DNA from: Kineosporiaceae bacterium
GTDB taxonomy: Bacteria > Actinomycetota > Actinomycetes > Actinomycetales > Kineosporiaceae
DNA length: 64,000 nt
Assembly: GCA_016794595.1 (NCBI GenBank)
Contig: JAEUJN010000008.1
Coordinates: 186,001-250,000, forward strand
Direction: 5' to 3'
The notes beneath the pieces are model-generated. The model was not told the origin of the DNA and searched no databases. It saw nothing but the letters and a program-made list of their open reading frames with translations. Below are positions 8,758 through 17,170 of the stretch, piece after piece. Each line of letters begins with the position of its first letter. The stretch's first letter is position 1. The translations under genes and the position numbers were made by a program.

Positions 8758-9522
8758 ATGGGTTTGCTCGACGGCAAGCGCATCCTGGTCACCGGTGTCC
8801 TGACCGACGCCTCGATCGCCTATTCCGTGGCCCGGCTGGCCCAGGAGCAGGGGGCGCAGGTCGTGCTGACCTCGTTCGGTCGCCAGATGAGGATCACCCA
8901 GGCGGTCAGCCGCCGGCTGCCCACCACGGCGCCTGTGGTCGAGCTGGACGTGACCAACCAGGAGAACCTCGACGGCCTCGCGGACGCCGTCCGGGAGCAC
9001 GTCGACGGGCTGGACGGCGTGCTGCACTCCATCGGGTTCGCGCCACAGAGCGCCCTCGGCGGTGGCTTCCTGGACTGCCCCTGGGACGACGTGGCCACCG
9101 CCGTGCAGATCTCGGCGTACTCGCTGAAGTCCCTCGCCGTGGCGGCCCTGCCCCTGATGGGCCGCGGGGGCAGTGTGGTCGGCCTGACCTTCGATGCCTC
9201 ACGTGCGTGGCCGGTCTACGACTGGATGGGCGTGGCGAAGGCGGCCTTCGAGTCGACCTCCCGCTACCTGGCCCGCGACCTCGGACCCCGCGGGATCCGG
9301 GTGAACCTGGTGGCGGCCGGGCCACTGCGCACGATGGCCGCCAAGTCGATCCCCGGCTTCATCGCCTTCGAGGAGGGGTGGCCCTCGCGTTCGCCCCTGG
9401 GCTGGGACATCGAGGACCCGGTGCCGACCGCCCAGGCGTGTGTGGCCCTGATGTCCGACTGGTTCCCGGCCACGACGGCCGAGATCCTGCACGTCGACGG
9501 CGGCTTCCACGCGATGGGCTGA
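8758..9522 (+). CDS. inhA: enoyl-[ACP] reductase InhA/FabI
   Basis: A 254-residue NADH-dependent enoyl-ACP reductase, catalysing the last step of each elongation cycle. The N-terminus MGLLDGKRILVTGVLTDASIA, the motif HSIGFAPQ and the catalytic Tyr154 and Lys161 (YDWMGVAK, spacing 7) match the InhA subgroup; Tyr154/Lys161 correspond to Tyr158/Lys165 of the M. tuberculosis enzyme, which is the target of isoniazid and triclosan. The start has GAGCGGAG upstream. It is followed by four tandem decamers and a SixA-type gene instead of hemH, which often follows inhA in mycobacteria. Confidence 0.95.
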   Translation: MGLLDGKRILVTGVLTDASIAYSVARLAQEQGAQVVLTSFGRQMRITQAVSRRLPTTAPVVELDVTNQENLDGLADAVREHVDGLDGVLHSIGFAPQSALGGGFLDCPWDDVATAVQISAYSLKSLAVAALPLMGRGGSVVGLTFDASRAWPVYDWMGVAKAAFESTSRYLARDLGPRGIRVNLVAAGPLRTMAAKSIPGFIAFEEGWPSRSPLGWDIEDPVPTAQACVALMSDWFPATTAEILHVDGGFHAMG

Positions 9523-9530
9523 CCCCTGCC

Positions 9531-9570
9531 TGGTTCGCGATGGTTCGCGATGCCCCGCGATGACTCGCGG
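9531..9570. repeat. four tandem 10-bp repeats, TGnnnCGCGR
   Basis: Four consecutive decamers, TGGTTCGCGA twice and then TGCCCCGCGA and TGACTCGCGG, fill the gap between inhA and the phosphatase gene. The period is one helical turn, which would place equal sites on one DNA face. Confidence 0.8.
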
Positions 9571-9619
9571 TGACCCAGACCTGACAGTTCGGCGTCCAGT
9601 GGGTGCAAAGATGCTCCCC

Positions 9620-10153
9620 ATGACTGTCGCGGAGACCCAGCGTCACCTCGTCCTGCTCCGCCACGCCAAGTCCGCCTACCCCCACGGGGTGCCAGATCAT
9701 GACCGCCCCCTGGCCGGTAAGGGACGCCGCAATGCCGCGGCGGCGGGGGACTGGTTTCGGGGCGAGGGGCCTCGGCCGGACCTGGTGATCTGTTCCGACG
9801 CCCAGCGAGCCCGTCACACGTGGGAGATCGTGTCCTCCCGGCTCGACGCCACGATCGAGGTGCACCTCGAGCCGAGGCTGTACGGCGCGACCCCGGGAGA
9901 GGTGATCACCATCGCCCGGGGGTGTGCCCCACGGGACGAGGCAGTGCACACCCTGGTCGTGGTCGGCCACGAACCGACCCTGTCGACCACCGCGTTGCTG
10001 CTCGCCGGCGACGGCTCCGAGGAGCTGGCCCTCGAGTCGCTCTCGACCAAGTTCCCCACCAGCGCGGTCGCCGTGCTCACCTTCACCGGCAGCTGGGCGG
10101 ACCTGTCGCCCGGGCTTCCGATGCTCACCGCCTTCGCCGTCCCGCGAGCCTGA
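9620..10153 (+). CDS. SixA-type phosphohistidine phosphatase family protein
   Basis: A 177-residue histidine phosphatase (phosphoglycerate mutase superfamily) of the SixA subgroup: the catalytic histidine is in LLRHAKS near the N-terminus and the second in VVGHEP (about residue 122). SixA of E. coli removes phosphate from phosphohistidine in signalling proteins; the substrate here is unknown. An upstream ATG at 9611 and a further in-frame start at 9560 exist; the ATG at 9620 gives the family N-terminus. Confidence 0.85.
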   Translation: MTVAETQRHLVLLRHAKSAYPHGVPDHDRPLAGKGRRNAAAAGDWFRGEGPRPDLVICSDAQRARHTWEIVSSRLDATIEVHLEPRLYGATPGEVITIARGCAPRDEAVHTLVVVGHEPTLSTTALLLAGDGSEELALESLSTKFPTSAVAVLTFTGSWADLSPGLPMLTAFAVPRA

Positions 10154-10159
10154 TCGCAC

Positions 10160-10196
10160 CCGGACACGCCGCTGAGTACCGGCGGCCGGAGTTTTT
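10160..10196 (+). terminator. hairpin followed by T5, probable terminator of the SixA-type gene
   Basis: GCCGC (10168-10172) pairs with GCGGC (10182-10186), flanked by CCGG on both sides, and is followed by AGTTTTT. A run of five T is rare in this sequence. Confidence 0.5.
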
Positions 10197-10246
10197 CGCC
10201 GGGGTCGTGCGTTGGGCGGGGCAACGCCCCCGACCGAAGAGGACTC

Positions 10247-10933
10247 GTGACCGCTGCCGTGTTCGCGCTGGCCACTCCGTTGGAGCCGATCACCGAATCC
10301 GACATGGGGGGCCTGAGCGGCACCGTCCTGGACGTCGTGGAGCGGCTGGGCGCCCTGGGGGTCGGTTTGCTCACGGTGGCCGAGACGGTGTTCCCCCCGC
10401 TGCCGAGCGAGGTCATCCTGCCGGTGGCCGGGTACCTGGCCGAGCGGGGACGGCTGAGTCTGGTGGCCGTGCTGGTGGCCGCCACCGCGGGAGCCGTGGT
10501 GGGGGCCTGGCTGCTGTTCCTGGCCGGTGCCCGGCTGGGCCGCGAGCGATCGAGCCAGCTGCTGTCGCGGCTGCCGCTGATCGACCGCGAGGACGTCGAG
10601 AGGGCCATGGACTGGTTCGACCGGCACGGTCCGTGGGCGGTGCTGCTCGGACGGCTCGTCCCCGGGGTGCGCAGCCTCATCTCGCTGCCGGCCGGCGCCT
10701 CGGCCATGTCGTTCTCCCGGTTCACCGTGCTGACAGCGGTGGGCAGCCTGCTCTGGAACGCCGCGCTGGTCGGTGCCGGGTACGCGCTGGGCACCCAGTG
10801 GCAGACCGTGGAGCGCTATTCGGGCGTGATCGACGCTGCCGTCTACACCCTGCTGGGCGTCGGCGCCGCGCTGCTCATCGCCCGTCGGGTGCGTGGACGG
10901 CGTCGGGTCAGGAGTTCGACACCGCCCCCGTGA
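10247..10933 (+). CDS. DedA family membrane protein
   Basis: A 228-residue member of the DedA (SNARE-associated/VTT) family of membrane proteins, linked in other bacteria to phospholipid and undecaprenyl-phosphate translocation and to membrane potential. It shows the conserved acid-proline motif ETVFPPLPSEVILPVAGYLA (about 46-65), a second reentrant-type segment, and the motif GRLVPGVRSLISLPAG (about 139-155) followed by two C-terminal membrane helices. The GTG start has GAAGAGGA upstream. Its last 26 bases overlap the convergent F420-type oxidoreductase. Confidence 0.9.
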   Translation: MTAAVFALATPLEPITESDMGGLSGTVLDVVERLGALGVGLLTVAETVFPPLPSEVILPVAGYLAERGRLSLVAVLVAATAGAVVGAWLLFLAGARLGRERSSQLLSRLPLIDREDVERAMDWFDRHGPWAVLLGRLVPGVRSLISLPAGASAMSFSRFTVLTAVGSLLWNAALVGAGYALGTQWQTVERYSGVIDAAVYTLLGVGAALLIARRVRGRRRVRSSTPPP

Positions 10934-11729
10934 CCTCCCCGGCTGAGTTCACCTCGTCCCGCCAGGCCAGCCAGTCGCGGGCGGCGGAGAGGTCGTAGCG
11001 CGGACCGGTCAGACCGATGGTGATGAGGCTGACGCCTGCGCCTCGCAGAGCCGGGCCCAGTTCGTCCGGCCCGGTCCCCGGCTGGACCCCCGTGGAGCGT
11101 TCGATCGCCGCCGGGTCACGTCCCTCTCCCACACACCACTCGTCGAGGATGGCGCTCTTGCGGGTGATGGTGGCGACATCGCCGAAACCGTGCCAGATGT
11201 CGGCGTGCCGGGCGGTGTACCGCAGGGTCTTGCGCTCACCGCCGCCGCCGATCAGCACCGGGATGTCGCGCAGCGGCGCGGGGTTGAGCGCCGCCCAGCG
11301 ACTCTCGATCCTCGGCAGCGACCGTTCCAGGTCGGCCAGCCGTGAGCCCGGGGTACCGAACTCGTACCCGTACTCGTCGTAGTCCCGCTGGAACCAGCCG
11401 GCGCCCAGACCGAGGATCAACCGGCCCCCGCTGATGTGGTCGACCGTGCGCGCCATGTCGGCCAGCAGTTCCGGGTTGCGGTAGCCGTTGCAGGTCACCA
11501 GGGCACCGATCTCGACCCGGGACGTCGCCTCTGCCCAGGCGCCGAGCATGGTCCAGCACTCGAAGTGCAGACCGTCGGGTTCGCCGTACAGCGGGAAGAA
11601 GTGGTCCCAGTTGAAGACCACGTCCGCGCCCGCCTCCTCCGCCGCGGCGACGGCTCGACGGATCTCGGGGTAGTCCGCGTGCTGTGGCTGAACCTGGATC
11701 CCGATCCGGACCGGGCGGAACCCGCTCAC
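10908..11729 (-). CDS. LLM-class F420-dependent oxidoreductase
   Basis: A 273-residue luciferase-like TIM-barrel protein with the family motifs ([54 protein letters not shown]). Such proteins in actinobacteria usually use the deazaflavin F420 with unknown substrates. The start GTG overlaps the glgC stop as GTGA, so it is translationally coupled to glgC and probably made from the glgC promoter. No functional link to glycogen metabolism is evident from the sequence. Confidence 0.85.
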   Translation of the reverse strand: MSGFRPVRIGIQVQPQHADYPEIRRAVAAAEEAGADVVFNWDHFFPLYGEPDGLHFECWTMLGAWAEATSRVEIGALVTCNGYRNPELLADMARTVDHISGGRLILGLGAGWFQRDYDEYGYEFGTPGSRLADLERSLPRIESRWAALNPAPLRDIPVLIGGGGERKTLRYTARHADIWHGFGDVATITRKSAILDEWCVGEGRDPAAIERSTGVQPGTGPDELGPALRGAGVSLITIGLTGPRYDLSAARDWLAWRDEVNSAGEVTGAVSNS

Positions 11730-12967
11730 GCGGTCACCAGCGTTCCCTTGTCGACCACGGTGATCCCCGACTCGGTGATCGTGTACCCCCGCTCACGGTC
11801 CTCGTCCGGGTCCATCCCGATCCGGGCCCCCTCGGCCACCACGACGTTCTTGTCCAGGATGGCCCGGCGCACCACCGCGTGGCGTCCGATCTCGACGTTG
11901 TCCATCAGGACGGCGTCGCTGACTGTCGCCCACGAGTGCACCCCGGCGTTCGGCGACAGCACCGAGTTCTCCACCAGAGCGCCCGAGACGACGCACCCGG
12001 GGGAGACGATCGAGTTCACCGCGTGCCCGATCCGGCCGTGCCAGCCGTGGACGAACTTGGCCGGTGGCCACGGCCCCAGATGGGTGTAGATCGGCCACTC
12101 GTAGTTGTAGAGGTTGAACACCGGGTGCACCGAGACCAGGTCCATCTGGGCGTCGAAGTAGGCGTCCATGGTCCCCACGTCACGCCAGTAGTCCGCGTCG
12201 CGGACGGTCGAGCCGGGCACCTTGTTGTCGATGAAGTCGTAGACCGCGGCCTCACCGCGGGCCACGAACGCGGGCACGATGTCGCCGCCCATGTCGTGCT
12301 TGGAGGTCTCCAGGTCGGCGTCCGCCGTGACCGCCTCCACCAGGGCGTCGGCGTCGAAGACGTAGTTGCCCATGGAGGCCAGCACCTGGTCGGGGGCATC
12401 GGCCAGCCCCACCGGGTTGGTCGGCTTCTCCAGGAACTCGGCGATCCGGCTGGGGTCGTCGGACGCCGTCTGGATCACCCCGAACTGGTCGGCCAGACTG
12501 ATCGGCTGGCGGATCGCTGCGACCGTGCACCGCGCCCCGGAGGCCACGTGGGCGTCCACCATCTGGGAGAAGTCCATCCGGTAGACGTGGTCGGCACCGA
12601 CCACGACCACGATGTCGGGCTTCTCGTCGTAGACCAGGTTCAGGCTCTGGAAGATCGCGTCGGCGCTGCCCAGGTACCAGCGCTTGCCCACTCGTTGCTG
12701 AGCCGGCACCGGGGCGACGTAGTTGCCCAGCATGGTCGACAGTCGCCAGGCCTGCGAGATGTGCCTGTCCAGGCTGTGGGACTTGTACTGGGTGAGCACC
12801 ACGATCCGCAGGTAGCGCGCGTTGATCAGGTTGCTCAGTGCGAAGTCCACCAGTCGGTAGACCCCGCCGAACGGGACCGCGGGTTTCGCGCGGTCCTTGG
12901 TCAGGGGCATCAGTCGCTTGCCCTCGCCGCCGGCGAGGACGATTGCCATCACTCTGGGACTTGCCAT
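11726..12967 (-). CDS. glgC: glucose-1-phosphate adenylyltransferase
   Basis: A 413-residue ADP-glucose pyrophosphorylase that makes ADP-glucose from ATP and glucose-1-phosphate. The nucleotide-binding motif [12 protein letters not shown] and the downstream KPAVPFGG, the substrate motif HVYRMDF, EFLEKP and the metal-site region [11 protein letters not shown] are all present, followed by a C-terminal left-handed helix with hexapeptide character ([15 protein letters not shown]). The ATG at 12967 is 7 bases from a TAGGGT hexamer. It is divergent from glgA with only 48 bases between the start codons. Confidence 0.95.
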   Translation of the reverse strand: MASPRVMAIVLAGGEGKRLMPLTKDRAKPAVPFGGVYRLVDFALSNLINARYLRIVVLTQYKSHSLDRHISQAWRLSTMLGNYVAPVPAQQRVGKRWYLGSADAIFQSLNLVYDEKPDIVVVVGADHVYRMDFSQMVDAHVASGARCTVAAIRQPISLADQFGVIQTASDDPSRIAEFLEKPTNPVGLADAPDQVLASMGNYVFDADALVEAVTADADLETSKHDMGGDIVPAFVARGEAAVYDFIDNKVPGSTVRDADYWRDVGTMDAYFDAQMDLVSVHPVFNLYNYEWPIYTHLGPWPPAKFVHGWHGRIGHAVNSIVSPGCVVSGALVENSVLSPNAGVHSWATVSDAVLMDNVEIGRHAVVRRAILDKNVVVAEGARIGMDPDEDRERGYTITESGITVVDKGTLVTA

Positions 12968-12974
12968 GAGCAAG

Positions 12975-12980
12975 ACCCTA
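12975..12980 (-). promoter_or_regulatory. -10 hexamer TAGGGT, leaderless start of glgC
   Basis: The hexamer is 7 bases upstream of the ATG at 12967 on the minus strand; it shares the 48-bp glgC/glgA gap with the opposite promoter. Confidence 0.55.
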
Positions 12981-13002
12981 TGGCTTCGTCGTTGTCCAGC
13001 AC

Positions 13003-13008
13003 TACGGT
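13003..13008 (+). promoter_or_regulatory. -10 hexamer TACGGT, leaderless start of glgA
   Basis: TACGGT, 7 bases, then GTG at 13016. Confidence 0.55.
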
Positions 13009-13015
13009 GACCGGT

Positions 13016-14200
13016 GTGCGTATCGACCTCTTGACCAGGGAGTACCCGCCGAACGTCTACGGCGGGGCCGGTGTCCACGTCGAGAACCTGGCGGCGGTGC
13101 TGCGTGACCGAGCGGACGTCCGCGTGCGCGCCTTCGGCCGGCCGGTGGCCGAGGACGGGGTGAGCGGCTACCCCGACCTGCCCGAGCTGGCCTCGGCCAA
13201 CGCCGCCCTGCGCACCTTCGGGGTCGATCTGGCCATGGCCGCCGACTGCGCCGGCGCGGACGTCGTCCACTCCCACACCTGGTACGCCAACCTGGCCGGC
13301 CACCTCGCCGGCCTGCTCCACGACGTCCCGCACGTGCTCAGCGCGCACAGTCTCGAACCGCTGCGCCCGTGGAAGGCCGAACAGCTCGGCGGGGGGTACG
13401 CGCTGTCCTCGTGGGCCGAGCGGACCGCCTACCTGGGAGCCGCCGGGGTGATCGCGGTCAGCGGCGGGATGCGCAAGGACATCCTGCGCAGCTACCCGGA
13501 GGTCGACCCCGACCGGGTGCACGTGGTGCACAACGGCATCGATCTGTCCGGCTGGAACCGCGACGAGAACCCGGACGCCGTGCGTGCTGCGGGGATCGAT
13601 CCCGACCGCCCCGCGATCGTGTTCGTGGGCAGGATCACCCGGCAGAAGGGGCTGCCGTACCTGCTGCGGGCGGCTCGCCGGTTGCCCGAGGAGGTTCAGC
13701 TGGTGTTGTGTGCCGGGGCCCCGGACACCAAGGAGATCTTGGCCGAGGTGTCCGGCCTGGTCGCCGGGCTGCAGTCCGAGCGCAGCGGCGTGGTGTGGAT
13801 CGAGCGGATGCTGCCCAGGGACGAGCTCTGCCAGGTGCTGTCGGCGGCGACCACGTTCGTCTGCCCGTCGGTCTACGAACCACTGGGCATCGTCAACCTC
13901 GAGGCGATGGCCTGTGAGGCAGCCGTGGTGGGCACGGCCACCGGGGGTATCCCCGAGGTGGTGGAGGACGGCGTCACCGGTCGCCTCGTTCCGATCGACC
14001 AGGTGCAGGACGGCACCGGTACCCCGAGGGACGAGGAACGGTTCGTGGCGGACCTGGCCGAGGTGCTGACCGAGGTCGCCACCGATCCCCACCGGGCCCG
14101 TGAGATGGGCCGGGCCGGGCGACGTCGCGCCGAGGACCACTTCTCGTGGGGGGCGATCGCGGATCGCACGATGGACGTCTACCGCGCGGTTCAGCGGTAG
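13016..14200 (+). CDS. glgA: ADP-glucose-dependent glycogen synthase / maltose-1-phosphate synthase (GT4)
   Basis: A 394-residue GT-B glycosyltransferase of the actinobacterial glgA type. It starts [23 protein letters not shown] and contains the GT4 motifs [15 protein letters not shown], a [13 protein letters not shown] donor site and TGGIPEVV. Proteins of this type, divergent from glgC as in M. tuberculosis (Rv1212c/Rv1213), transfer glucose from ADP-glucose either to alpha-glucan or to glucose-1-phosphate, forming maltose-1-phosphate (GlgM activity); sequence alone does not decide between them. The open frame extends far upstream, but the GTG at 13016 is 7 bases after TACGGT and gives the family N-terminus. 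Confidence 0.93.
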   Translation: MRIDLLTREYPPNVYGGAGVHVENLAAVLRDRADVRVRAFGRPVAEDGVSGYPDLPELASANAALRTFGVDLAMAADCAGADVVHSHTWYANLAGHLAGLLHDVPHVLSAHSLEPLRPWKAEQLGGGYALSSWAERTAYLGAAGVIAVSGGMRKDILRSYPEVDPDRVHVVHNGIDLSGWNRDENPDAVRAAGIDPDRPAIVFVGRITRQKGLPYLLRAARRLPEEVQLVLCAGAPDTKEILAEVSGLVAGLQSERSGVVWIERMLPRDELCQVLSAATTFVCPSVYEPLGIVNLEAMACEAAVVGTATGGIPEVVEDGVTGRLVPIDQVQDGTGTPRDEERFVADLAEVLTEVATDPHRAREMGRAGRRRAEDHFSWGAIADRTMDVYRAVQR

Positions 14201-14252
14201 GGACGTGGTGAGGGAGTCGTCACACTGGGAACGCGGCACCGGCCCTTCGATC

Positions 14253-14258
14253 TAGCAT
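14253..14258 (+). promoter_or_regulatory. -10 hexamer TAGCAT, leaderless start of antitoxin gene
   Basis: TAGCAT, 7 bases, then ATG at 14266. Confidence 0.5.
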
Positions 14259-14265
14259 CCTGCAC

Positions 14266-14523
14266 ATGCGCACGACGGTGTCCGTCTCGGACGAGCTGCT
14301 GTTGGCCGCCAAACGCCTGGCACGCCACCGGGGGCAGACGTTGTCCGAACTCCTGGACGACGCGCTGCGCCGTGAACTGACCCACCAGGGCAGCCACCCC
14401 GCCCGGCCCGAGGTCCCGGTCTTCCACGGGCGCGGGGGGTTGCGCCAGGTGCGTCCCGGGATCCGGTCGACCTCGCTCCGGACGGCGGCCGCCCGCCGTC
14501 CGGGCCTGGACGCCCTGCCCTGA
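14266..14523 (+). CDS. vapB: VapB-like ribbon-helix-helix antitoxin
   Basis: An 85-residue protein whose N-terminal part ([20 protein letters not shown], then [12 protein letters not shown]) reads as a ribbon-helix-helix DNA-binding domain. The rest is a basic, arginine-rich tail that would wrap the toxin. It is followed after 10 bases by a PIN-domain gene, the standard order of a vapBC operon. Confidence 0.75.
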   Translation: MRTTVSVSDELLLAAKRLARHRGQTLSELLDDALRRELTHQGSHPARPEVPVFHGRGGLRQVRPGIRSTSLRTAAARRPGLDALP

Positions 14524-14533
14524 GGCTCGGACC

Positions 14534-14959
14534 GTGTTCGTCCTGGACGTCGACGTCGTCCTGGCGGCCCATCGAGGCGACCACCCGTCACACCGTCGGG
14601 TTCGGCCGTGGTTCGACGAACTGCTGGAGGGGAACGAGCAGTTCGCCGTCCCCCGTCCGGTCTGGGCCTCGTTCCTGAGCCTGGCCACGGATCCCACGGT
14701 CTTCGTGGAGCCCACCCCGATCGCCGATGCCTTCGACTTCCTCGACGCCGTCTGCGCCCAGCCGCTGTTCCTGCCGGTGGAAGCGGGCCCGCGCCATCTC
14801 AGCGTGCTGCGGGCCCTGTGCACCGAGGTCCCGGTGGATTGCGCCCTGATCCCCGTGGCGGTGGTGGCCGCGATCGCCCTCGAGCATCACTGCACGGTGG
14901 CAACGCTGAACCCCGAGATCGCCCGCCTCGGGGTCGGGCACGTCCTGCTCGACCCCTGA
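14534..14959 (+). CDS. vapC: VapC-like PIN-domain protein with lost catalytic acids
   Basis: A 141-residue protein of the VapC ribonuclease family; it aligns along its length with the actinobacterial subgroup that has LVPDAYLAALAIEHG and TTDRDFARF. The first acid is kept (Asp5, with Asp7). The third catalytic aspartate is Val108 (LIPVAVVAAIALEHH) and the TxDxDF motif reads TLNPEI, with Asn126 and Glu128. PIN nucleases need these acids to bind magnesium, so the protein is probably inactive as a nuclease while still able to pair with the antitoxin. The reading frame is intact, which argues for a retained non-catalytic role or recent decay. Confidence 0.75.
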   Translation: MFVLDVDVVLAAHRGDHPSHRRVRPWFDELLEGNEQFAVPRPVWASFLSLATDPTVFVEPTPIADAFDFLDAVCAQPLFLPVEAGPRHLSVLRALCTEVPVDCALIPVAVVAAIALEHHCTVATLNPEIARLGVGHVLLDP

Positions 14960-14966
14960 GCCGGGC

Positions 14967-15770
14967 TCACCTCGAGGGGAGGTCCGTCGAGACCCCGGGC
15001 GGGTGCTCGCCCGGACTGCTCGCCGCGGCAGCCACTGCACGGCGGGCGATGCCGTCCAGCTCGCGCAGCAGCTCTCGCCGGCGGCTGATCTCCCAGCCAC
15101 TGACCGCACCGCCCTCGTCCTCGAGCGCGAACGTCACCAATGCTCGGATGCGCAACCCGGTGGCCAGCGTTCGGCCGGCCCTCGGGGAGAGCCCGACGGG
15201 CAGCCGGCGGGCGTCGAGCCGCGCCGACGCCAGGTCGGCCCAGTGGCCGGCCAGGTCGTCACGCCAGGTCGCCACGTCCAGGGCCTCGAGCTGCCGGGTG
15301 GCCTCGAGCAACCCGGCACGCAGGTCACGGTCGGCCTCGGCGAGCGAGACCACCTCGAGAGCGGGGCGATGCTCGACCCGGTGCTCGGTCCAGGTCACCA
15401 GCCGTCCAGGCTCGAGATCCGAGCCGAAACGCTGCACCGACGGCACCAGGGCCACGGTGGCCGTGGACCCGGCGGGGCAGGCGTCCACGGCCAGGACACA
15501 CTCACCGGCCTGACAGGCGACCGCGCTGAACCCGGTCGGCCCCGGCAACCCTCGGGGATCTCCCGGCGCCGGGAGCACGACCCGCAGCGAGGTCACCCGC
15601 GCCGCCCGCAGCCGGTCGAGCACACCGGCCAGCTCGACGCCGTCAGGGGCCCACACGTCGTCCGGCCCTCGGCTGGCGGCCACTGCCCGCCGGACGGGCA
15701 CCTCGCCCTGCAGGGCAGCGGTGCCCCACAGGCCGAGCAGCACCGCGGACGGCGGTTCGAGCAGCGACAC
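14967..15770 (-). CDS. uncharacterised actinobacterial protein, 267 residues
   Basis: No family recognised. The sequence is soluble, about 10% acidic, with an N-terminal region containing VLLGLWGTAALQGEVPVRRAV, a central beta-rich stretch (ECVLAVDACPAGSTATVALVPSV) and a C-terminal helical region rich in Arg/Glu (SRRRELLRELDGIARRAV). Codon use matches the neighbours, and the gene faces away from the orphan ABC ATPase at 15824, with a shared 53-base gap. The GTG start is 6 bases from TAGGCT. Confidence 0.7.
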   Translation of the reverse strand: MSLLEPPSAVLLGLWGTAALQGEVPVRRAVAASRGPDDVWAPDGVELAGVLDRLRAARVTSLRVVLPAPGDPRGLPGPTGFSAVACQAGECVLAVDACPAGSTATVALVPSVQRFGSDLEPGRLVTWTEHRVEHRPALEVVSLAEADRDLRAGLLEATRQLEALDVATWRDDLAGHWADLASARLDARRLPVGLSPRAGRTLATGLRIRALVTFALEDEGGAVSGWEISRRRELLRELDGIARRAVAAAASSPGEHPPGVSTDLPSR

Positions 15771-15776
15771 CCATCG

Positions 15777-15782
15777 AGCCTA
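15777..15782 (-). promoter_or_regulatory. -10 hexamer TAGGCT, leaderless start of the 267-residue protein
   Basis: The hexamer is followed by CGATGG and GTG at 15770 on the minus strand, the same spacer as at the quinone oxidoreductase start. Confidence 0.55.
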
Positions 15783-15810
15783 CGCGTGCGCACCCGGGGT
15801 CCCCATCCCC

Positions 15811-15816
15811 TAGGGT
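15811..15816 (+). promoter_or_regulatory. -10 hexamer TAGGGT, leaderless start of ABC ATPase
   Basis: TAGGGT, 7 bases (CGGGCCC), then ATG at 15824. Confidence 0.55.
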
Positions 15817-15823
15817 CGGGCCC

Positions 15824-16615
15824 ATGGGAGAGGTGCTCGATCTGGTCTCGGTGAGCGTGGTCCGGGACGGCGCGCGCCTCCTGGACGAGGTCAGCTGGAG
15901 CATCGAGGACGGTGAACGCTGGGTCGTGCTCGGGCCGAACGGCGCCGGGAAGACGACTCTCCTGCAGATTGCCGCGGCCCGGCTCCACCCGACCTCCGGT
16001 GAGGCCCACATCCTGGGTGAGCGACTCGGCTCGGTGGACGTCTTCGAGCTGCGCCCGCGGATCGGCCTGGCCAGCGCCGCTTTCGCCGACTCGCTGCCGG
16101 CCCAGGAGAAGGTCGGCGACGTCGTCCTCACCGCGGCCTACGCCATGGCCGGCCGCTGGCACGAGGAGTACGACGACGTCGATCACCGACGGGGGACCGA
16201 CCTGCTGGGGGCCTTCGGGGTGGCGCACCTGGCCGAGCGCCGGTTCGGCACCCTGAGCGAGGGGGAGCGCAAGCGAGTGCAACTGGCCCGCTCGCTGATG
16301 ACCGATCCCGAGATGCTCTTGCTCGACGAACCGGCCGCGGGTCTGGATCTCGGGGGGCGCGAGACCCTGGTGGCCGATCTCGCGGAACTGGCCGGCGACA
16401 AGCGCTCCCCGGTGCTCGTCCTGGTGACCCACCACGTCGAGGAGATCCCCCCGGGGTTCACCCACGCCCTGCTGCTGCGCACCGGTCGGGTGGTGGTGGC
16501 CGGTGAGCTGGCGGACGTGCTGACCGAGGAGCACCTCAGCGCGACCTTCGAGGTGCCGCTCACGGTCGAGCGGTCGGGGAACCGATGGGCAGCACGCATA
16601 CGTCTTGACGAATAG
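15824..16615 (+). CDS. ABC transporter ATP-binding protein without adjacent permease
   Basis: A 263-residue ATPase subunit. Walker A GPNGAGKTT (about 40-48), signature LSEGERKR (about 145; Glu replaces the second signature glycine-flanking position, as in some importers of the ModF / iron-complex type), Walker B LLLDEPAAGLD (about 166) and the H-loop VTHHVEEIP are present. The sequence EEIPPGFTHALLLRTGRVV resembles the YlmA/molybdate-type soluble ATPases. No permease gene is nearby, so the partner is encoded elsewhere or the protein acts alone. Confidence 0.87.
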   Translation: MGEVLDLVSVSVVRDGARLLDEVSWSIEDGERWVVLGPNGAGKTTLLQIAAARLHPTSGEAHILGERLGSVDVFELRPRIGLASAAFADSLPAQEKVGDVVLTAAYAMAGRWHEEYDDVDHRRGTDLLGAFGVAHLAERRFGTLSEGERKRVQLARSLMTDPEMLLLDEPAAGLDLGGRETLVADLAELAGDKRSPVLVLVTHHVEEIPPGFTHALLLRTGRVVVAGELADVLTEEHLSATFEVPLTVERSGNRWAARIRLDE

Positions 16616-16653
16616 GGGCACCCCCTCGGTAACTGCAGGTGATCGGAGAAACC

Positions 16654-17121
16654 ATGGACCCACGGGAGTGGCTGGGCCTGACCTGGATCGCGCTCGCCAT
16701 CGTGGCCGGCGTGGTCGAGGTGTTCACCCTCGACCTGATCTTCCTCATGGTGGCCGGTGCGGCGCTGCTCGCGGCAGGAGCCGGAGTGATCACCGGCAGC
16801 ATCACGGTCTCGATCCTCACCTTCGCGATCTCCACCGTGCTCCTGTTGCTCGTGGCCCGGCCCCCGCTCAAGCACTACATGCAGCGCAGCCTGCCGGAGT
16901 CCGCGATGCACACCGAGGCCCTGGTCGGGCGCACCGCCGAAGTGGTCGCTGCCGTGGACGCCGAGAACGGACGGATCCGGCTGGCAGGCGAGCTGTGGAG
17001 CGCACGGCTGGAGTCCAGTGAGCCCGCGGTCGCCGTCGGCCTACCGGTCCGGGTGGTCCGGATCGACGGCGCCACCGCCGTTGTGCGCTATCACCGCCCT
17101 GAGGCACTCGCCGGGGACTGA
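16654..17121 (+). CDS. NfeD family membrane protein
   Basis: A 155-residue protein with a block of hydrophobic helices (about 5-70, including LTWIALAIVAGVVEVFTLDLIFLMVAGAA) followed by a soluble OB-fold domain starting near LVGRTAEVV and ending with VVRIDGATAVVRYH, the short NfeD layout. NfeD proteins partner with SPFH scaffolds; the SPFH gene follows after 49 bases. An in-frame GTG at 16639 exists, but the ATG at 16654 is better placed behind CGGAG. Confidence 0.88.
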   Translation: MDPREWLGLTWIALAIVAGVVEVFTLDLIFLMVAGAALLAAGAGVITGSITVSILTFAISTVLLLLVARPPLKHYMQRSLPESAMHTEALVGRTAEVVAAVDAENGRIRLAGELWSARLESSEPAVAVGLPVRVVRIDGATAVVRYHRPEALAGD

Positions 17122-17170
17122 TCACCAGCCGGCGGCCGCGTGGTCGCCGGAGTCGAGGAGTTGAGAGGTC

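Noticed and set aside
9531-9570. CRISPR-like short repeats
   Set aside because: Units are 10 bp without spacers, so this is a tandem repeat, not a CRISPR array. The same holds for the repeats at 61505 and 28183.
12992-12997. TTGTCC as a -35 element for glgA
   Set aside because: It is only 5 bases from the TACGGT hexamer; correct spacing would be about 17.
11684-13015. Long upstream extension of glgA
   Set aside because: It is antisense to glgC. The GTG at 13016 is 7 bases from a -10 hexamer and gives the family N-terminus.
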